From NCBI GenBank assembly GCA_020974905.1, contig CP087563.1, positions 2,046,001 through 2,110,000 on the forward strand: a stretch of DNA of 64,000 nucleotides. The letters are read 5' to 3'. The DNA is from Planctomycetes bacterium syqfu. GTDB taxonomy: Bacteria; Planctomycetota; Phycisphaerae; Phycisphaerales; Phycisphaeraceae. Both the position numbers and the translations under genes were made by a program. The notes beneath the pieces are model-generated. The model was not told where the DNA came from and did no database searches. It saw nothing but the letters and a program-made list of their open reading frames with translations. Shown piece by piece: positions 53,433 through 62,728 of the stretch (its first letter is position 1; every line of letters starts with the position of its first letter).

Positions 53433-55322
53433 ATGAAAAACCCCATCGTCCACACGCTAAGTGCTTTACTGTTTACGCTTTGCACCTGCCCATGGTTGGT
53501 TCAAGCGAAGGATAACCCCATCATCGACCTGACCAGTCCCAAAGCTATTTCGGATGCGGTGATGGTTTCTGATCAGGTGACCGTCACCCCGAGTGACGAT
53601 CCGGCACACCCGGGGCTGATCATGACCGTGGCCAAAGGGTCAGCCGGTTACCCGGGATTCAAATACAAATATGACCCGCCACTGGATCTCTCAGCCTATG
53701 GCCACGTCAAGATCACACTGACCAATCTCATGGATAAACGCACCATGGTTGCTCTGCGAATCGACAACGCAGGTGACTGGCGCAAGAACCCGTGGAACAC
53801 CGAAAACATCTACCTCGAACCCAACAAGACCGTCACCAAGGTCGTCCGATTCGGATACTCCTATGGCGGCAAACCTTCCTACAAACTCGATTCGTCCAAG
53901 ATCACCCAAATCATGGTCTTCACCGGCAAAGTCAAAAATGATGCAGGCATGAAAGTCCGGATCGATGCTATCGAACCCGGCGGCCAACCCGGTGAAAAGC
54001 CACCCGTGAAACCCGAGAACGTCCGTATCTTCCCCAACGAGAATGGCGTCATCCTGGGTAAAGGCGTCAAGGTCAACGACGGTAATTTCTTCACCCGTGA
54101 TGTCACCGTCAAAGTCAACGGCGATGGCTCACTGGTTATTGATGTCACCAAGACCGGCAAAGATGCCAAGGTCGGCATCAAGCCCCCCATCGGACTGTGG
54201 AATCTCAAGCACTACCTGCAACTCAACGTGGCCATCAAGAACACCGGCAAGTCTCCGATTACCCCTAAAATCCAGATGGTTTCCAAGCGCGGCAATACAC
54301 AATGGGTCACGGCGGACGCTGCTATCGCCCCGGGTTCAAGCAGCAATGTCCTCGTCCCCTTCTACAACGAAGACAACATCTGGAACGGCGACAACCACAA
54401 GAAGTCCGGCCCGCAGATGGAAAGCAACAACGTCCGCGCGATCAGCTTCACCACCACCGAGCCCAAGGCTGGCGATCAGATGACCGTCGAATCCATCACC
54501 TGTGAACTGGTTTATGCTCAGAACCCCAGTTGGTTGGGTAAACGCCCCCCGGTTGACGGTGACTGGACCCAAACCCTCGACGAAAGCTTTGACTCTGCCA
54601 ACATCAACGAAAAACTCTGGCGCATCTATGCTCCCAACTACTGGGACAAACGCACCCATTTCTCACGTGAAGGTTTGATCCTCAAGGATGGCAAGATGCA
54701 CATGCGTCTGACCAAAAAACGCGGCCATCACAATGACGATCCCAAACACGAACGCGTCACCGATTACCAGGTCGGCTTCATGGACTCCTATGGCAAGTGG
54801 GTTCAGCGCTACGGTTACTTCGAAGCACGCATGAAACTCCCCACTGCCCCCGGACTCTGGCCTGCCTTCTGGATGATGCCCGACCGCGGTGAAGAAACCG
54901 GCCCGCAATGGGTTCGCCAGGACACCGGCAAGGGTGGCATGGAATTTGACATCATGGAACACCTCACCCGCTGGGGTCCCTACCGCTATAACGTGGCCAT
55001 GCACTGGGATGGGTACAAAAAAGGTCATAAAGCGATCGGTTCTTCGTGCGTTTATGCCAAGCCTGATAAAGATGGCTTCATCACCGCAGGCGTCCTGTGG
55101 CTCCCCGGCAAACTCGTCTACTATGCCAACGGCAAAGAAGTCGGACGCTGGGAAAACGAACGCGTCTGCAATCAGCCCATGGACCTGATGTTCGACCTGG
55201 TCACCGGCGGCTGGGACAACGACCCAATCGACGACGCCCAACTCCCCGCCGACTTCGTCATCGACTACGTCCGCGCCTGGCAACGCAAAGACCTGGCCTC
55301 GGAAGTGGATGGGTACAAGTAA
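53433..55322 (+). CDS. Secreted GH16 hydrolase with two N-terminal beta-sandwich domains
   Basis: The protein has 629 residues; AAGAGG precedes ATG 53433. Signal peptide of about 25 residues ending LVQA. Residues 30-180 and 190-365 look like two carbohydrate-binding-type beta-sandwiches. The GH16 domain starts about 375 (LDESFDSANINEKLW), with FEARMKLPTAPGLWPAFWMMP and the catalytic signature E504-F-D506-I-M-E509 in GGMEFDIMEHL. E504 would be the nucleophile and E509 the acid/base of a retaining endo-beta-glucanase, agarase or similar. It seems monocistronic, ended by the terminator at 55355. No regulator is adjacent. Confidence 0.92.
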   Translation: MKNPIVHTLSALLFTLCTCPWLVQAKDNPIIDLTSPKAISDAVMVSDQVTVTPSDDPAHPGLIMTVAKGSAGYPGFKYKYDPPLDLSAYGHVKITLTNLMDKRTMVALRIDNAGDWRKNPWNTENIYLEPNKTVTKVVRFGYSYGGKPSYKLDSSKITQIMVFTGKVKNDAGMKVRIDAIEPGGQPGEKPPVKPENVRIFPNENGVILGKGVKVNDGNFFTRDVTVKVNGDGSLVIDVTKTGKDAKVGIKPPIGLWNLKHYLQLNVAIKNTGKSPITPKIQMVSKRGNTQWVTADAAIAPGSSSNVLVPFYNEDNIWNGDNHKKSGPQMESNNVRAISFTTTEPKAGDQMTVESITCELVYAQNPSWLGKRPPVDGDWTQTLDESFDSANINEKLWRIYAPNYWDKRTHFSREGLILKDGKMHMRLTKKRGHHNDDPKHERVTDYQVGFMDSYGKWVQRYGYFEARMKLPTAPGLWPAFWMMPDRGEETGPQWVRQDTGKGGMEFDIMEHLTRWGPYRYNVAMHWDGYKKGHKAIGSSCVYAKPDKDGFITAGVLWLPGKLVYYANGKEVGRWENERVCNQPMDLMFDLVTGGWDNDPIDDAQLPADFVIDYVRAWQRKDLASEVDGYK

Positions 55323-55354
55323 GTCTCTGACATCCTGACAATCCAACACGCAAC

Positions 55355-55390
55355 CAAGGCATGGTGATGATTCGCCATGCCTTGTTTTTT
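55355..55390 (+). terminator. Rho-independent terminator of GH16
   Basis: CAAGGCATGG (55355-55364) pairs with CCATGCCTTG (55375-55384), followed by six T. An outer pair CAACACGCAA / TTGCGTGTTG extends the stem around the T tract. Confidence 0.85.
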
Positions 55391-55514
55391 GCGTGTTGAC
55401 GAATGGTGTTGGATGCTGACAATAACTTATTATGAAGATTGCCAGGTGTTTTGACCTCCACACTGGCACATGCGATTTTTCAGGGGGTCCGGGGAATAAA
55501 AAGGTCTACTTTGC

Positions 55515-55670
55515 ATGTCTCGTATCAGCCATCATCTCCAGGTGACAATACTTATCGCGTTACTGATATCACTGTTTGGCGCAGACCTCCGGGCCTTGCC
55601 TGAGCAACCGACGGGACATCAATGTGATTCAATCCAAAGCGTTGGCCGGCGATGCTCAGGCCATGTTTGA
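55515..55670 (+). other. Signal-peptide-like open frame before the Sel1 gene, out of frame with it
   Basis: ATG 55515 with AAGG 10 bases upstream opens a 51-codon frame, MSRISHHLQVTILIALLISL..., which reads as a signal peptide and stops with TGA at 55668. The Sel1-repeat frame continues in the next register from the same place. A one-base frameshift between about 55577 and 55660 would join export signal and repeats. Confidence 0.5.
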
Positions 55671-57327
55671 TCTTGTGAACTACTACATTGATGAACAACA
55701 ACCTCACTTCGATGCAGACAAGGCAATGGGCTGGTTAATCCGTGCCAGCGAGGCCGGACATCCTCAAGCAATGACCACGCTTGGGATGATGTATCACAGC
55801 GGTAGAGTTTTCGCCCAGGACATGGATAAAGCTGTGGGACTCTATGAGAAAGCGGCATTGGCGGGCAATCCTGATGCCATGCTGTTTCTGGGCAATTGCT
55901 ACAAACTTGGGCAAGGCGTTCCGATGGATTTGAAGATCGCTGCCCAGTGGTATGAGAAGTCCGCCAACCTGGGGAATGCAGAAGCGATGTCGAGCATCGG
56001 TCTTTGCTATGCCCATGCGTTGGGGGTTGAGCGCGACAATGTGGTTTCATTCCAATGGTATCTCAAAGGCGCAATGGCAGGCCACCCGTTGGCAATGTTC
56101 AATCTTGCTGAACGTTATCAGGTTGGCAAAGGCGTTGAGAAAAACGATGAGCTTTCGTTTCAGTGGTCACAAAAAGCGGCATTGGCAGGATGGGTCCGTT
56201 CGCAATTCAACATGGGCTACTACTATGAACATGGCAAACTCACCGAGCAAAATTACGAACAGGCAGCGTTCTGGTATCAAAAGGCGGCAGCGAACAATTA
56301 CCCCGGCGCCCTGCTGAATCTGGGGCTACTTTATCGCCAGGGTAAAGGTGTCGAAAAAAATCTGGATAAAGCTCGGGACCTGATCCAAACAGCCGCAACC
56401 TTTGAAGAACCCGGCGCCATGTACCTGGTTGGAGACATGTACTACGAAGGCAAGCAAGTCGAAAAAGACTACAAAGCCGCAGTATTCTGGTTCGAAAAGG
56501 CCAGCAAGGTCAGCCAACAAGATGCCATCTTGAAACTCGGGCTCTGTTACAACAATGGTCAAGGTGTCGAGCGTGACTTTACCAAAGCACTGGAACTCTT
56601 TGAACGCGCAGGCAACATGGGTGATATCACAGGCATGATGCTTGCAGCCCGCGCCCATACCAAAGGTATCGGTACACTCAAAAACCCAACACTGGCCATG
56701 CACTGGGTCTCCAAGGCAGCCATGAAAGGTCACCCCTCTGCCATGCGCACGCTTGGCATTCATTTTCTCAAGCAGACACCTGTCAATCCGCAGGCCATTG
56801 GCTTAATCACTCAGGCTGCGGACAAGGCAGACAGTATCGCCATGCTGACCATGGGGGTTCTTTACGCTCAAGGCAAGCACGTCAAGCAAGATCCGCAAAA
56901 GGCCATGGACTATTATCAGAAAGCCGTCCAAGCCAACAACACCAACGCGATGGTCATGCTTGCCCAAGAGTATCTACAGGGGCGATTCGTTGAGAAGAAC
57001 GAAAAACGGGCGATTGAATTGCTGCAAGAAGCCATCGATCAAAACAATCATGATGCGCGATTGCTCCTGTCCAAATGCTATGAAAAGGGACTTGGCGTTC
57101 CTGTCGATATCACCAAGTCCATTGAATTGATCACCCGTGCTGCCGATGCAAAATATCCCAAGGCCATGTTCTTTTTAGGTCAGTACTATTACCACGGACA
57201 CATGGTTGAAAAAGATCAGGTCAAGGGCAAAGAGCTGGTCATGGCTGCGGTCAAAGCTGGCTTCAAGCCTCCCAAACCCAAGCAAAAGCAACAAACCGCA
57301 CCGCCATCCCAATCCCTCACTGATTAA
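55576..57327 (+). CDS. Sel1-repeat (TPR-like) protein
   Basis: The frame gives 583 residues from a TTG at 55576; a GTG at 55624 is also possible, and neither has a good ribosome site. At least fourteen Sel1-like repeats of about 36 residues with the A-x-x-G-x-x-x-A-M pattern (AEAMSSIGLCYAHALGVERD, PLAMFNLAERYQVGKGVEKN, PGALLNLGLLYRQGKGVEKN and so on) fill it almost to the end, followed by a Lys/Gln/Pro-rich tail. Such solenoids bind proteins and often act in the envelope. The true start may be the signal-peptide frame at 55515, making this an exported protein with a frameshift. Confidence 0.8.
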   Translation: MAQTSGPCLSNRRDINVIQSKALAGDAQAMFDLVNYYIDEQQPHFDADKAMGWLIRASEAGHPQAMTTLGMMYHSGRVFAQDMDKAVGLYEKAALAGNPDAMLFLGNCYKLGQGVPMDLKIAAQWYEKSANLGNAEAMSSIGLCYAHALGVERDNVVSFQWYLKGAMAGHPLAMFNLAERYQVGKGVEKNDELSFQWSQKAALAGWVRSQFNMGYYYEHGKLTEQNYEQAAFWYQKAAANNYPGALLNLGLLYRQGKGVEKNLDKARDLIQTAATFEEPGAMYLVGDMYYEGKQVEKDYKAAVFWFEKASKVSQQDAILKLGLCYNNGQGVERDFTKALELFERAGNMGDITGMMLAARAHTKGIGTLKNPTLAMHWVSKAAMKGHPSAMRTLGIHFLKQTPVNPQAIGLITQAADKADSIAMLTMGVLYAQGKHVKQDPQKAMDYYQKAVQANNTNAMVMLAQEYLQGRFVEKNEKRAIELLQEAIDQNNHDARLLLSKCYEKGLGVPVDITKSIELITRAADAKYPKAMFFLGQYYYHGHMVEKDQVKGKELVMAAVKAGFKPPKPKQKQQTAPPSQSLTD

Positions 57328-57388
57328 TCTCAAAAAACATTCAGATGAAACAATCTGGCTTTTCTCTCGCAAAAATCAGGTGATACCC

Positions 57389-57417
57389 GTGACTTAAGCC
57401 TAGCTATTGCGTATACT
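57389..57417 (+). promoter_or_regulatory. Sigma70-type promoter of the GntR gene
   Basis: GTGACT (57389-57394), a 17-base spacer and TATACT (57412-57417), 20 bases before the ATG. Confidence 0.45.
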
Positions 57418-57436
57418 CAATTGCACGAGGTCAAGC

Positions 57437-58603
57437 ATGAGTGAATCGAAATCGCAACCGGGCCAACCCTTTTCTGATGTCGCAGGTCGTCTGATTCGAC
57501 AAGGCGGACCGCCGTTGTATCGGCAGGTGGGTGATATCATTCGTGAGAAAGTCATGCGCCGGGAGCTTGCGATTGGTGATCCACTACCACCCTATCGGGA
57601 CCTGGGCAAGATTTGTGATGTGAGTGAGATCACGGTCCGCCGTGCGATTGCAGACCTTGTTGCTGAGGGGTTACTTGTCAGTCAACGCGGCAGTGGTACG
57701 TACATTCTCAAGAGCCCAAGTGAGTCACCTGCCATCCGCAATCGCAGTCGCAAAGCTGCAGGCGGCGATGGTGAGTCCGCGGAGAATGACATTGACCGTT
57801 CGACTTTGCCGGTGGGGATTGTGGTGACCTCGTTGACGGATGGTTACCCGTTCATGTCTCAGGTGATTCATGGTGTACGTCAGGGGTTGGGCGAAGCGCA
57901 TGCGTTACAGTTTTTCGAACAGCCGCCCTTTACCAGTCTCACGAGTTTGCCGTTGGATCGCTTGGCTGGTGTATTGATTCACTCGCCGGTGAACTTGCAA
58001 TTGGTGGTGCGCTGTCAGCAGTTGGGTTTGCCCTACGTACTGATGCACAACGATCTGTCGGACGGCTTCAGTCACTGCACACTCATTGACTACGCGCAGG
58101 CGATGCTGCTTGCCATCAGCCATCTCAATGATCGTGGCCGCAAACGCATTGCCATGGTCACCGCTGCAACCAACCGTTTCAGCACACCGAAAATGATGGC
58201 AGGTTACTGGATGGCGTTAACGCATCTTGGACTTGAAGCTCCGTCACTTCCCATCGTGCATGGCGGGTATGGCGAAGATCATGGCTACGAATCCACGCAT
58301 CAACTTCTTGAACAACCGACGCCGCCGGACGCGATTGTGTATGCCTCAGACTATCAGGCGCGCGGCGGACTGCGTGCTGCTGGTGAACGCGGACTGCGCG
58401 TTCCCGACGACCTTGCCATCATCGGTTCGGGCAATATTCTTGGAACCAACGTTACGCCGATTGAAATCACCACCATTGATCCGCACTACGACCGCATCGG
58501 TAAGACCGGCGCAACGGTCCTTCGCCAACTCATCGAAGGCAAGCAGTCCGAACCCTTCTGCCATGTCGTTGCACCGGAACTGATCATCAAGCAAAGCAGT
58601 TAA
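57437..58603 (+). CDS. GntR-family regulator with LacI-type sensor domain
   Basis: The protein has 388 residues from ATG 57437, with GAGG 7 bases upstream. GntR winged helix (GGPPLYRQVGDIIREKVMRRELAIGDPLPPYRDL, then EITVRRAIADLVAEGLLVSQRGSGTYIL), a disordered linker (residues 95-125), then a sugar-sensor domain (GIVVTSLTDGYPFMSQVIHGVRQGL, DAIVYASDYQARGGLRAAGERGLRVPDDLAIIG). It is a second example of the architecture seen at 15826-16944. The beta-propeller gene follows after 44 bases and is its likely target. Confidence 0.92.
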   Translation: MSESKSQPGQPFSDVAGRLIRQGGPPLYRQVGDIIREKVMRRELAIGDPLPPYRDLGKICDVSEITVRRAIADLVAEGLLVSQRGSGTYILKSPSESPAIRNRSRKAAGGDGESAENDIDRSTLPVGIVVTSLTDGYPFMSQVIHGVRQGLGEAHALQFFEQPPFTSLTSLPLDRLAGVLIHSPVNLQLVVRCQQLGLPYVLMHNDLSDGFSHCTLIDYAQAMLLAISHLNDRGRKRIAMVTAATNRFSTPKMMAGYWMALTHLGLEAPSLPIVHGGYGEDHGYESTHQLLEQPTPPDAIVYASDYQARGGLRAAGERGLRVPDDLAIIGSGNILGTNVTPIEITTIDPHYDRIGKTGATVLRQLIEGKQSEPFCHVVAPELIIKQSS

Positions 58604-58647
58604 ACACGGACATCAGGTTTCCCTTGAAAACACAGGAATTTTTGAAC

Positions 58648-59520
58648 ATGTACCGCATCCAGCGCCTTGGTCAAGGCCCGATTATCACCGCATCGATGAT
58701 GCCTGCTGACATTGGCAACAACATCAATGGCCCGTCACTGATTCGCGTGCCGGAGTGGGTGTCCAATCCTCTGGGCAACTACTATCTGTACTTTGCACAT
58801 CACGGGGGCAAGTACATCCGTATGGCCTATGCCGACCAACTCACCGGTCCCTGGCAGGTTTACGAACCGGGTGTGTTGCATCTGGATCAAACCATTTGCC
58901 AACAACACATCGCTTCGCCGGACGTGCATATCGACGATGAAAACCTGCGGTTACTCATGTACTATCACGGTCCATTCGATAACTCGCAACGCTCGTTTCT
59001 GGCAACGTCAAATGACGGGTTAAGCTTCACATCACAAACCAACAATCTCGGCCCGTTTTACTTTCGGGTCTTTGAACATGAAGGTTATCACTACGCCTTT
59101 GCCAAGAACACGAACATCGACACCGTGCTATTGCGAAGCAAAGATGGTTTGACGGACTTTGAAGAAGGCCCGCATTTTCTGCCCAGCGCAAGACACACGG
59201 CGATTCTCAAACGTGGCGATCAACTGAGCCTGTTTTATTCACGGTTCGGTGATGCGCCCGAACACATCATGGTCAGCAACATGTCACTGCAAGGTGATTG
59301 GCAAAGCTGGCAACCGGGTGAGGCAGCCAGTGTCCTCAAACCCGAAACGGATGATGAAGGTGTCAACGAACCTTTGATCCCATCCAAACCCGGCGCGATT
59401 GCGGGCAAGGTCAATCAATTGCGCGATCCAGCGATTTATGAAGAAGACGAAAAAGTGTATCTGCTTTACAGTTGTGCAGGTGAACACGCGATCGCGATTG
59501 CGCAGTTGATTGAGGATTAG
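58648..59520 (+). CDS. GH43-like five-bladed beta-propeller protein, no signal peptide
   Basis: The protein has 290 residues. ATG 58648 is chosen because AGGAA lies 9 bases upstream. The pattern of repeated blades (INGPSLIRVPEWVSNPLGNYYLYFAHH, RMAYADQLTGPW, SFLATSNDGLSF, LRDPAIYEEDEKVYLLYSCAGEHAIAIA) resembles GH43/GH32-type propellers. No catalytic triad can be assigned safely. With no export signal it probably acts in the cytoplasm on an imported oligosaccharide. It is co-transcribed with the GntR-type regulator. Confidence 0.75.
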   Translation: MYRIQRLGQGPIITASMMPADIGNNINGPSLIRVPEWVSNPLGNYYLYFAHHGGKYIRMAYADQLTGPWQVYEPGVLHLDQTICQQHIASPDVHIDDENLRLLMYYHGPFDNSQRSFLATSNDGLSFTSQTNNLGPFYFRVFEHEGYHYAFAKNTNIDTVLLRSKDGLTDFEEGPHFLPSARHTAILKRGDQLSLFYSRFGDAPEHIMVSNMSLQGDWQSWQPGEAASVLKPETDDEGVNEPLIPSKPGAIAGKVNQLRDPAIYEEDEKVYLLYSCAGEHAIAIAQLIED

Positions 59521-59558
59521 GGCGCTTCAAGAATTAAATTTCCATGCCACAGTTAATC

Positions 59559-59588
59559 TGGGCTCCCGCCTGCGCGGGAGTGACGGAA
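59559..59588. repeat. REP-like palindromic repeat, half copy
   Basis: CTGGGCTCCCGCCTGCGCGG through GAGTGACGGAA; only the second hairpin of the full element. A further hairpin CCGAGCC-AAGAT-GGCTCGG lies at 59629-59647, and its arm GAGCCAAGAT returns inverted at 59701-59710. Confidence 0.75.
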
Positions 59589-59760
59589 GGTGATGATTGA
59601 TTATTAAAGGCACATCGTTTCAAGGCAACCGAGCCAAGATGGCTCGGCTATATACACAGCGCCCGGTACACACATCACTCGGTTTACACATCGCCCGGTC
59701 ATCTTGGCTGGGTATTAAAATGACATTTCGCTCCAAGTGCTCCAACAGCAAACCAATTGA

Positions 59761-61296
59761 TCACACCGTCACACCAACCGGTTGGGCGCGTGCTTTGTGA
59801 CTGTTTTGGGATGTGTTTTCAAACAACTCCAATCGCTGTTTAAACTCATCGAAACTTCTGCCCCAACGTGGGGACCAGAGCGTTTCAGCAAAGGCAATCA
59901 GGCGCGGGAACACCTGTTTTTCCAGTGCTTTTTCATCCGGCGCGTATTCGGTCCAAATCGGAGACTCACTGCCAAGGATGTTTTTCTGATGCTCGGGTTC
60001 CAGGCCTTCGGGAGTCGGGTCAAAGTGATACACCTTCTCCAAAGGCAGGACCAGCATCCAATCAGGCTTGGTGTGTTTATCGGCATCACGCGGCGGGTAA
60101 TCCAGGTAAACCCATTCATGATTGGAGTTAATGACCTGATGCCCAATCCGTGCTGCGGTGGCTGCTTCGTGAGCATGCCACGCGTGAACGATCTGGTCTT
60201 TGGGTGTCTGTTCATCCACGCCATCGGTCCAGACGATACTCTGGCGACCGAGAGTCCGGGTGCAGTGTTCGTGAATCAGGTTGAGAAAATGTGTCCGCAA
60301 AGCAACGTTACTCTTGAAGTCCAACTTGGTTTTCAACTCAGAACACAGCGGGCAGTTATCCCATTTTTCACCCGGTGTTTCGTCGCCACCGATGTGCAGA
60401 TGGTGATCAAAAATCTGGGCCATCTCCGAGAGCACGGTTTTGAGAAATGCAAAAACCGCTGGTTTTGCAGCACAAAACGGTAGTCGGCCGGTCACTTGCT
60501 TGTAAGCATCCCATCCGTCTTCACCGATTTCAATGGTTTTGCCGGAACAGGAAAATTCGGGATAGGCCACCAGTGCACTGTTGCAGTGGCCGGGCATTTC
60601 GATTTCAGGGATAACGGTGATGTGCCGGAGTTTGGCGTACTGGACAATCTCGCGCATTTGCTGCTGCGTATAGTATCCGCCGTAACGCTCACCGTTTTCA
60701 GTCCGCCATGCTGCGACATCGGTGAGGCGCGGGTAGGCCTTGACCTGGGCTCGCCAACCTTCATCATCACAGAGATGCCAATGCAGTCGGTTGAGTTTGA
60801 TCGCTGCCATGCGGTCGATGTGTTGCTTGATCCATTGGACGGATTGAAAATGTCTTGCTGAATCGAGCATGAAACCCCGCCATGCATAACGGGGATAGTC
60901 CGTGATGGTGCAACAGGGAATCTGACCGGATGGGCCAGCGATGCCAATCAACTGCACCAGACTCTGCATGGCATAGAACAGACCTGCCTGATCCGTTGCC
61001 GTAATCTGAATCTGATCGGTCTTGACAGTGAGAATGGAAGCTTCGGCTTTACCTTCACAAATTTCAGGGTCCATCTGAATCAACAGATTGGCGACATGAC
61101 CATTGGGCATCGCCTGGTATTTGGCTGCACAATCACGGGGCAAAGCGTGCCCGAGCATGTCCTGTAGCAACGCAACCTGATCGGGGAGCAACGGTTCATT
61201 GGCCATCAAAAACCAGTCGCGTTTGATCGATAAATGACCTTCGTCAACCTTGCATGAAACAGGATTGGGAATCAACATCAACGGATTATCTTGCAT
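59761..61296 (-). CDS. GH20 beta-N-acetylhexosaminidase, no signal peptide
   Basis: The protein has 511 residues. N-terminal GH20b domain (residues 8-125), then the TIM barrel: RYAWRGFMLDSARHF, NRLHWHLCDDEGWR, VIPEIEMPGHCNSALVAYPEFSC and the catalytic pair D305-E306 in HIGGDETPGEKW. The Asp orients the 2-acetamido group and the Glu is the acid/base. No signal peptide is seen, so it probably removes terminal GlcNAc or GalNAc from imported oligosaccharides or recycled cell-wall sugar. It lies 241 bases after a ROK regulator gene on the same strand, with a repeat between them. No ribosome site is clear at ATG 61296. Confidence 0.93.
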   Translation of the reverse strand: MQDNPLMLIPNPVSCKVDEGHLSIKRDWFLMANEPLLPDQVALLQDMLGHALPRDCAAKYQAMPNGHVANLLIQMDPEICEGKAEASILTVKTDQIQITATDQAGLFYAMQSLVQLIGIAGPSGQIPCCTITDYPRYAWRGFMLDSARHFQSVQWIKQHIDRMAAIKLNRLHWHLCDDEGWRAQVKAYPRLTDVAAWRTENGERYGGYYTQQQMREIVQYAKLRHITVIPEIEMPGHCNSALVAYPEFSCSGKTIEIGEDGWDAYKQVTGRLPFCAAKPAVFAFLKTVLSEMAQIFDHHLHIGGDETPGEKWDNCPLCSELKTKLDFKSNVALRTHFLNLIHEHCTRTLGRQSIVWTDGVDEQTPKDQIVHAWHAHEAATAARIGHQVINSNHEWVYLDYPPRDADKHTKPDWMLVLPLEKVYHFDPTPEGLEPEHQKNILGSESPIWTEYAPDEKALEKQVFPRLIAFAETLWSPRWGRSFDEFKQRLELFENTSQNSHKARAQPVGVTV

Positions 61297-61371
61297 AACA
61301 AATCAATCTTGGGTGGAGGTTGGAATTGAGCGCAACATGTATTCATTTTTGAACTCATGAAACTTGATTCA

Positions 61372-61463
61372 TCAGTCCCGTGCATACCGGAAATCGCGAA
61401 TCCAGCGAGATTCCGTGCACGTTTGCATGTTCCACTGGACTCCCGCCTGCGCGGGAGTGACGG
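61372..61463. repeat. REP-like palindromic repeat
   Basis: A decayed first arm (CAGTCCCGTGCATACCGG) and an intact second arm (GGACTCCCGCCTGCGCGG through GTGACGG). It separates the ROK and GH20 genes. Confidence 0.75.
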
Positions 61464-61537
61464 TTGGTTTCAGCGTCACGTGGTGACGCAGCTATTGGGG
61501 ATACGTAATCCGAATCGTGGTGAAAAAGTTCCACAGC

Positions 61538-62689
61538 TCAGGCATGTTGCGTCTGAGACATTTCATCACTTAAAACCAGTGGTTCTTCACTGACCAAAGC
61601 CTGATCCAATGCGACGGATGCTGCACCCAGACAGACGCCATGATCCATGTGAGCCGATGCCACGACCTTGATATGTCGCATGGGGATCGGCACGTTTTTC
61701 TCATTGACGCGTTGCTGGATGTAGGTGAGCATCTGCTCGTTGGCCAAACCGAGATTGCCCCCGATGATAACGATCGACGGATCAATCAGGTCGGTCATGA
61801 GGACAAGCGTATCAGCGATGTGGTCGGCAATTTCTGTCAGTTCATCAACGAACTTGCCATCACGGTCCGCCATGGCAAGCAGGTGTTGCGCCTGGACGGT
61901 GCCATAGGGTTTGCCATCGAGGAGTGTGTCGATTTCACCTGCACCAAAGTGGGCACCGCGACAGAGCTTGCCATTGAGAAACAGGGACGCACCGAGACTG
62001 CTGATGGTGTAGGCCTGTTTGTCGTCGGACGTATTGACCAGGAAGTAAAGAAAGTCATCGGTATCGACGGCATTGCCACTGGAGGCCTCTGCCTGAGCGG
62101 CAAAGTTCGAATCGTTATCCACACAGACCGGGACATCGAAAAGTTCCTGAAGCGATTGGGCAAGATTGAAATTCTCAAGCTTGAATCGCGTTGACCGCAG
62201 GATCACACCCGTGGTGGGATTCACGATACCGGTCATGCCCACGCCGATCCCCAGCAGTTGACCTTTGGGTTTGCCATGACGCGCAAACCAGCCGGTGATG
62301 CGGTTGTGCAAAGCCTTGGCAAAGAACTCAATCGGCTCACGCAGCAGCATGCGATCACGATCCATCACATGTCCCTGTGCATCGAGAAAAACCAGCGATG
62401 CTGCATCATTCTCAATACTCACCCCAAGCACCCAGCCCAGGTCCGGGTTGAGTTCCAGGAGCACCTGCTTCTTGCCCATACCTGAATTCTCACGCTTGCC
62501 ATGTGTGCGGATAATGCCGCGTTCGATGAGGTCACGTGTGATGTAGGTCAGGGAGGAATGTCGCAGGCCTGTCGACTCAGCCAACTGATGGCGTGAGAGT
62601 GGGCCGGACTGTTGCAACAGGTGAATAACCAGGCGCCGGTTGTTGACCGCGGTGCATAACTGATTGGATTTGGTCAGAGATCGGTTCAT
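61538..62689 (-). CDS. ROK-family transcriptional regulator
   Basis: The protein has 383 residues from ATG 62689; an in-frame TTG 15 bases earlier is an alternative. Winged helix at residues 20-80 (NNRRLVIHLLQQSGPLSRHQLAESTGLRHSSLTYITRDLIERGIIR), then the ROK sugar-kinase-like domain (GWVLGVSIENDAASLVFLD, LGIGVGMTGIVNPTTGVI, CVDNDSNFAAQAEAS, HFGAGEI, IVIIGGNL). The CxCGxxGCxE zinc motif that normally follows GxGEI is absent (DTLLDGKPYGTV instead), so zinc is probably not bound. NagC-like control of amino-sugar genes fits the nearby GH20. A prepilin gene lies upstream, 40 bases away. Confidence 0.9.
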   Translation of the reverse strand: MNRSLTKSNQLCTAVNNRRLVIHLLQQSGPLSRHQLAESTGLRHSSLTYITRDLIERGIIRTHGKRENSGMGKKQVLLELNPDLGWVLGVSIENDAASLVFLDAQGHVMDRDRMLLREPIEFFAKALHNRITGWFARHGKPKGQLLGIGVGMTGIVNPTTGVILRSTRFKLENFNLAQSLQELFDVPVCVDNDSNFAAQAEASSGNAVDTDDFLYFLVNTSDDKQAYTISSLGASLFLNGKLCRGAHFGAGEIDTLLDGKPYGTVQAQHLLAMADRDGKFVDELTEIADHIADTLVLMTDLIDPSIVIIGGNLGLANEQMLTYIQQRVNEKNVPIPMRHIKVVASAHMDHGVCLGAASVALDQALVSEEPLVLSDEMSQTQHA

Positions 62690-62728
62690 GGAATATCCGG
62701 GCAAGTAAAACTTCAGGAAAAGGACGAA

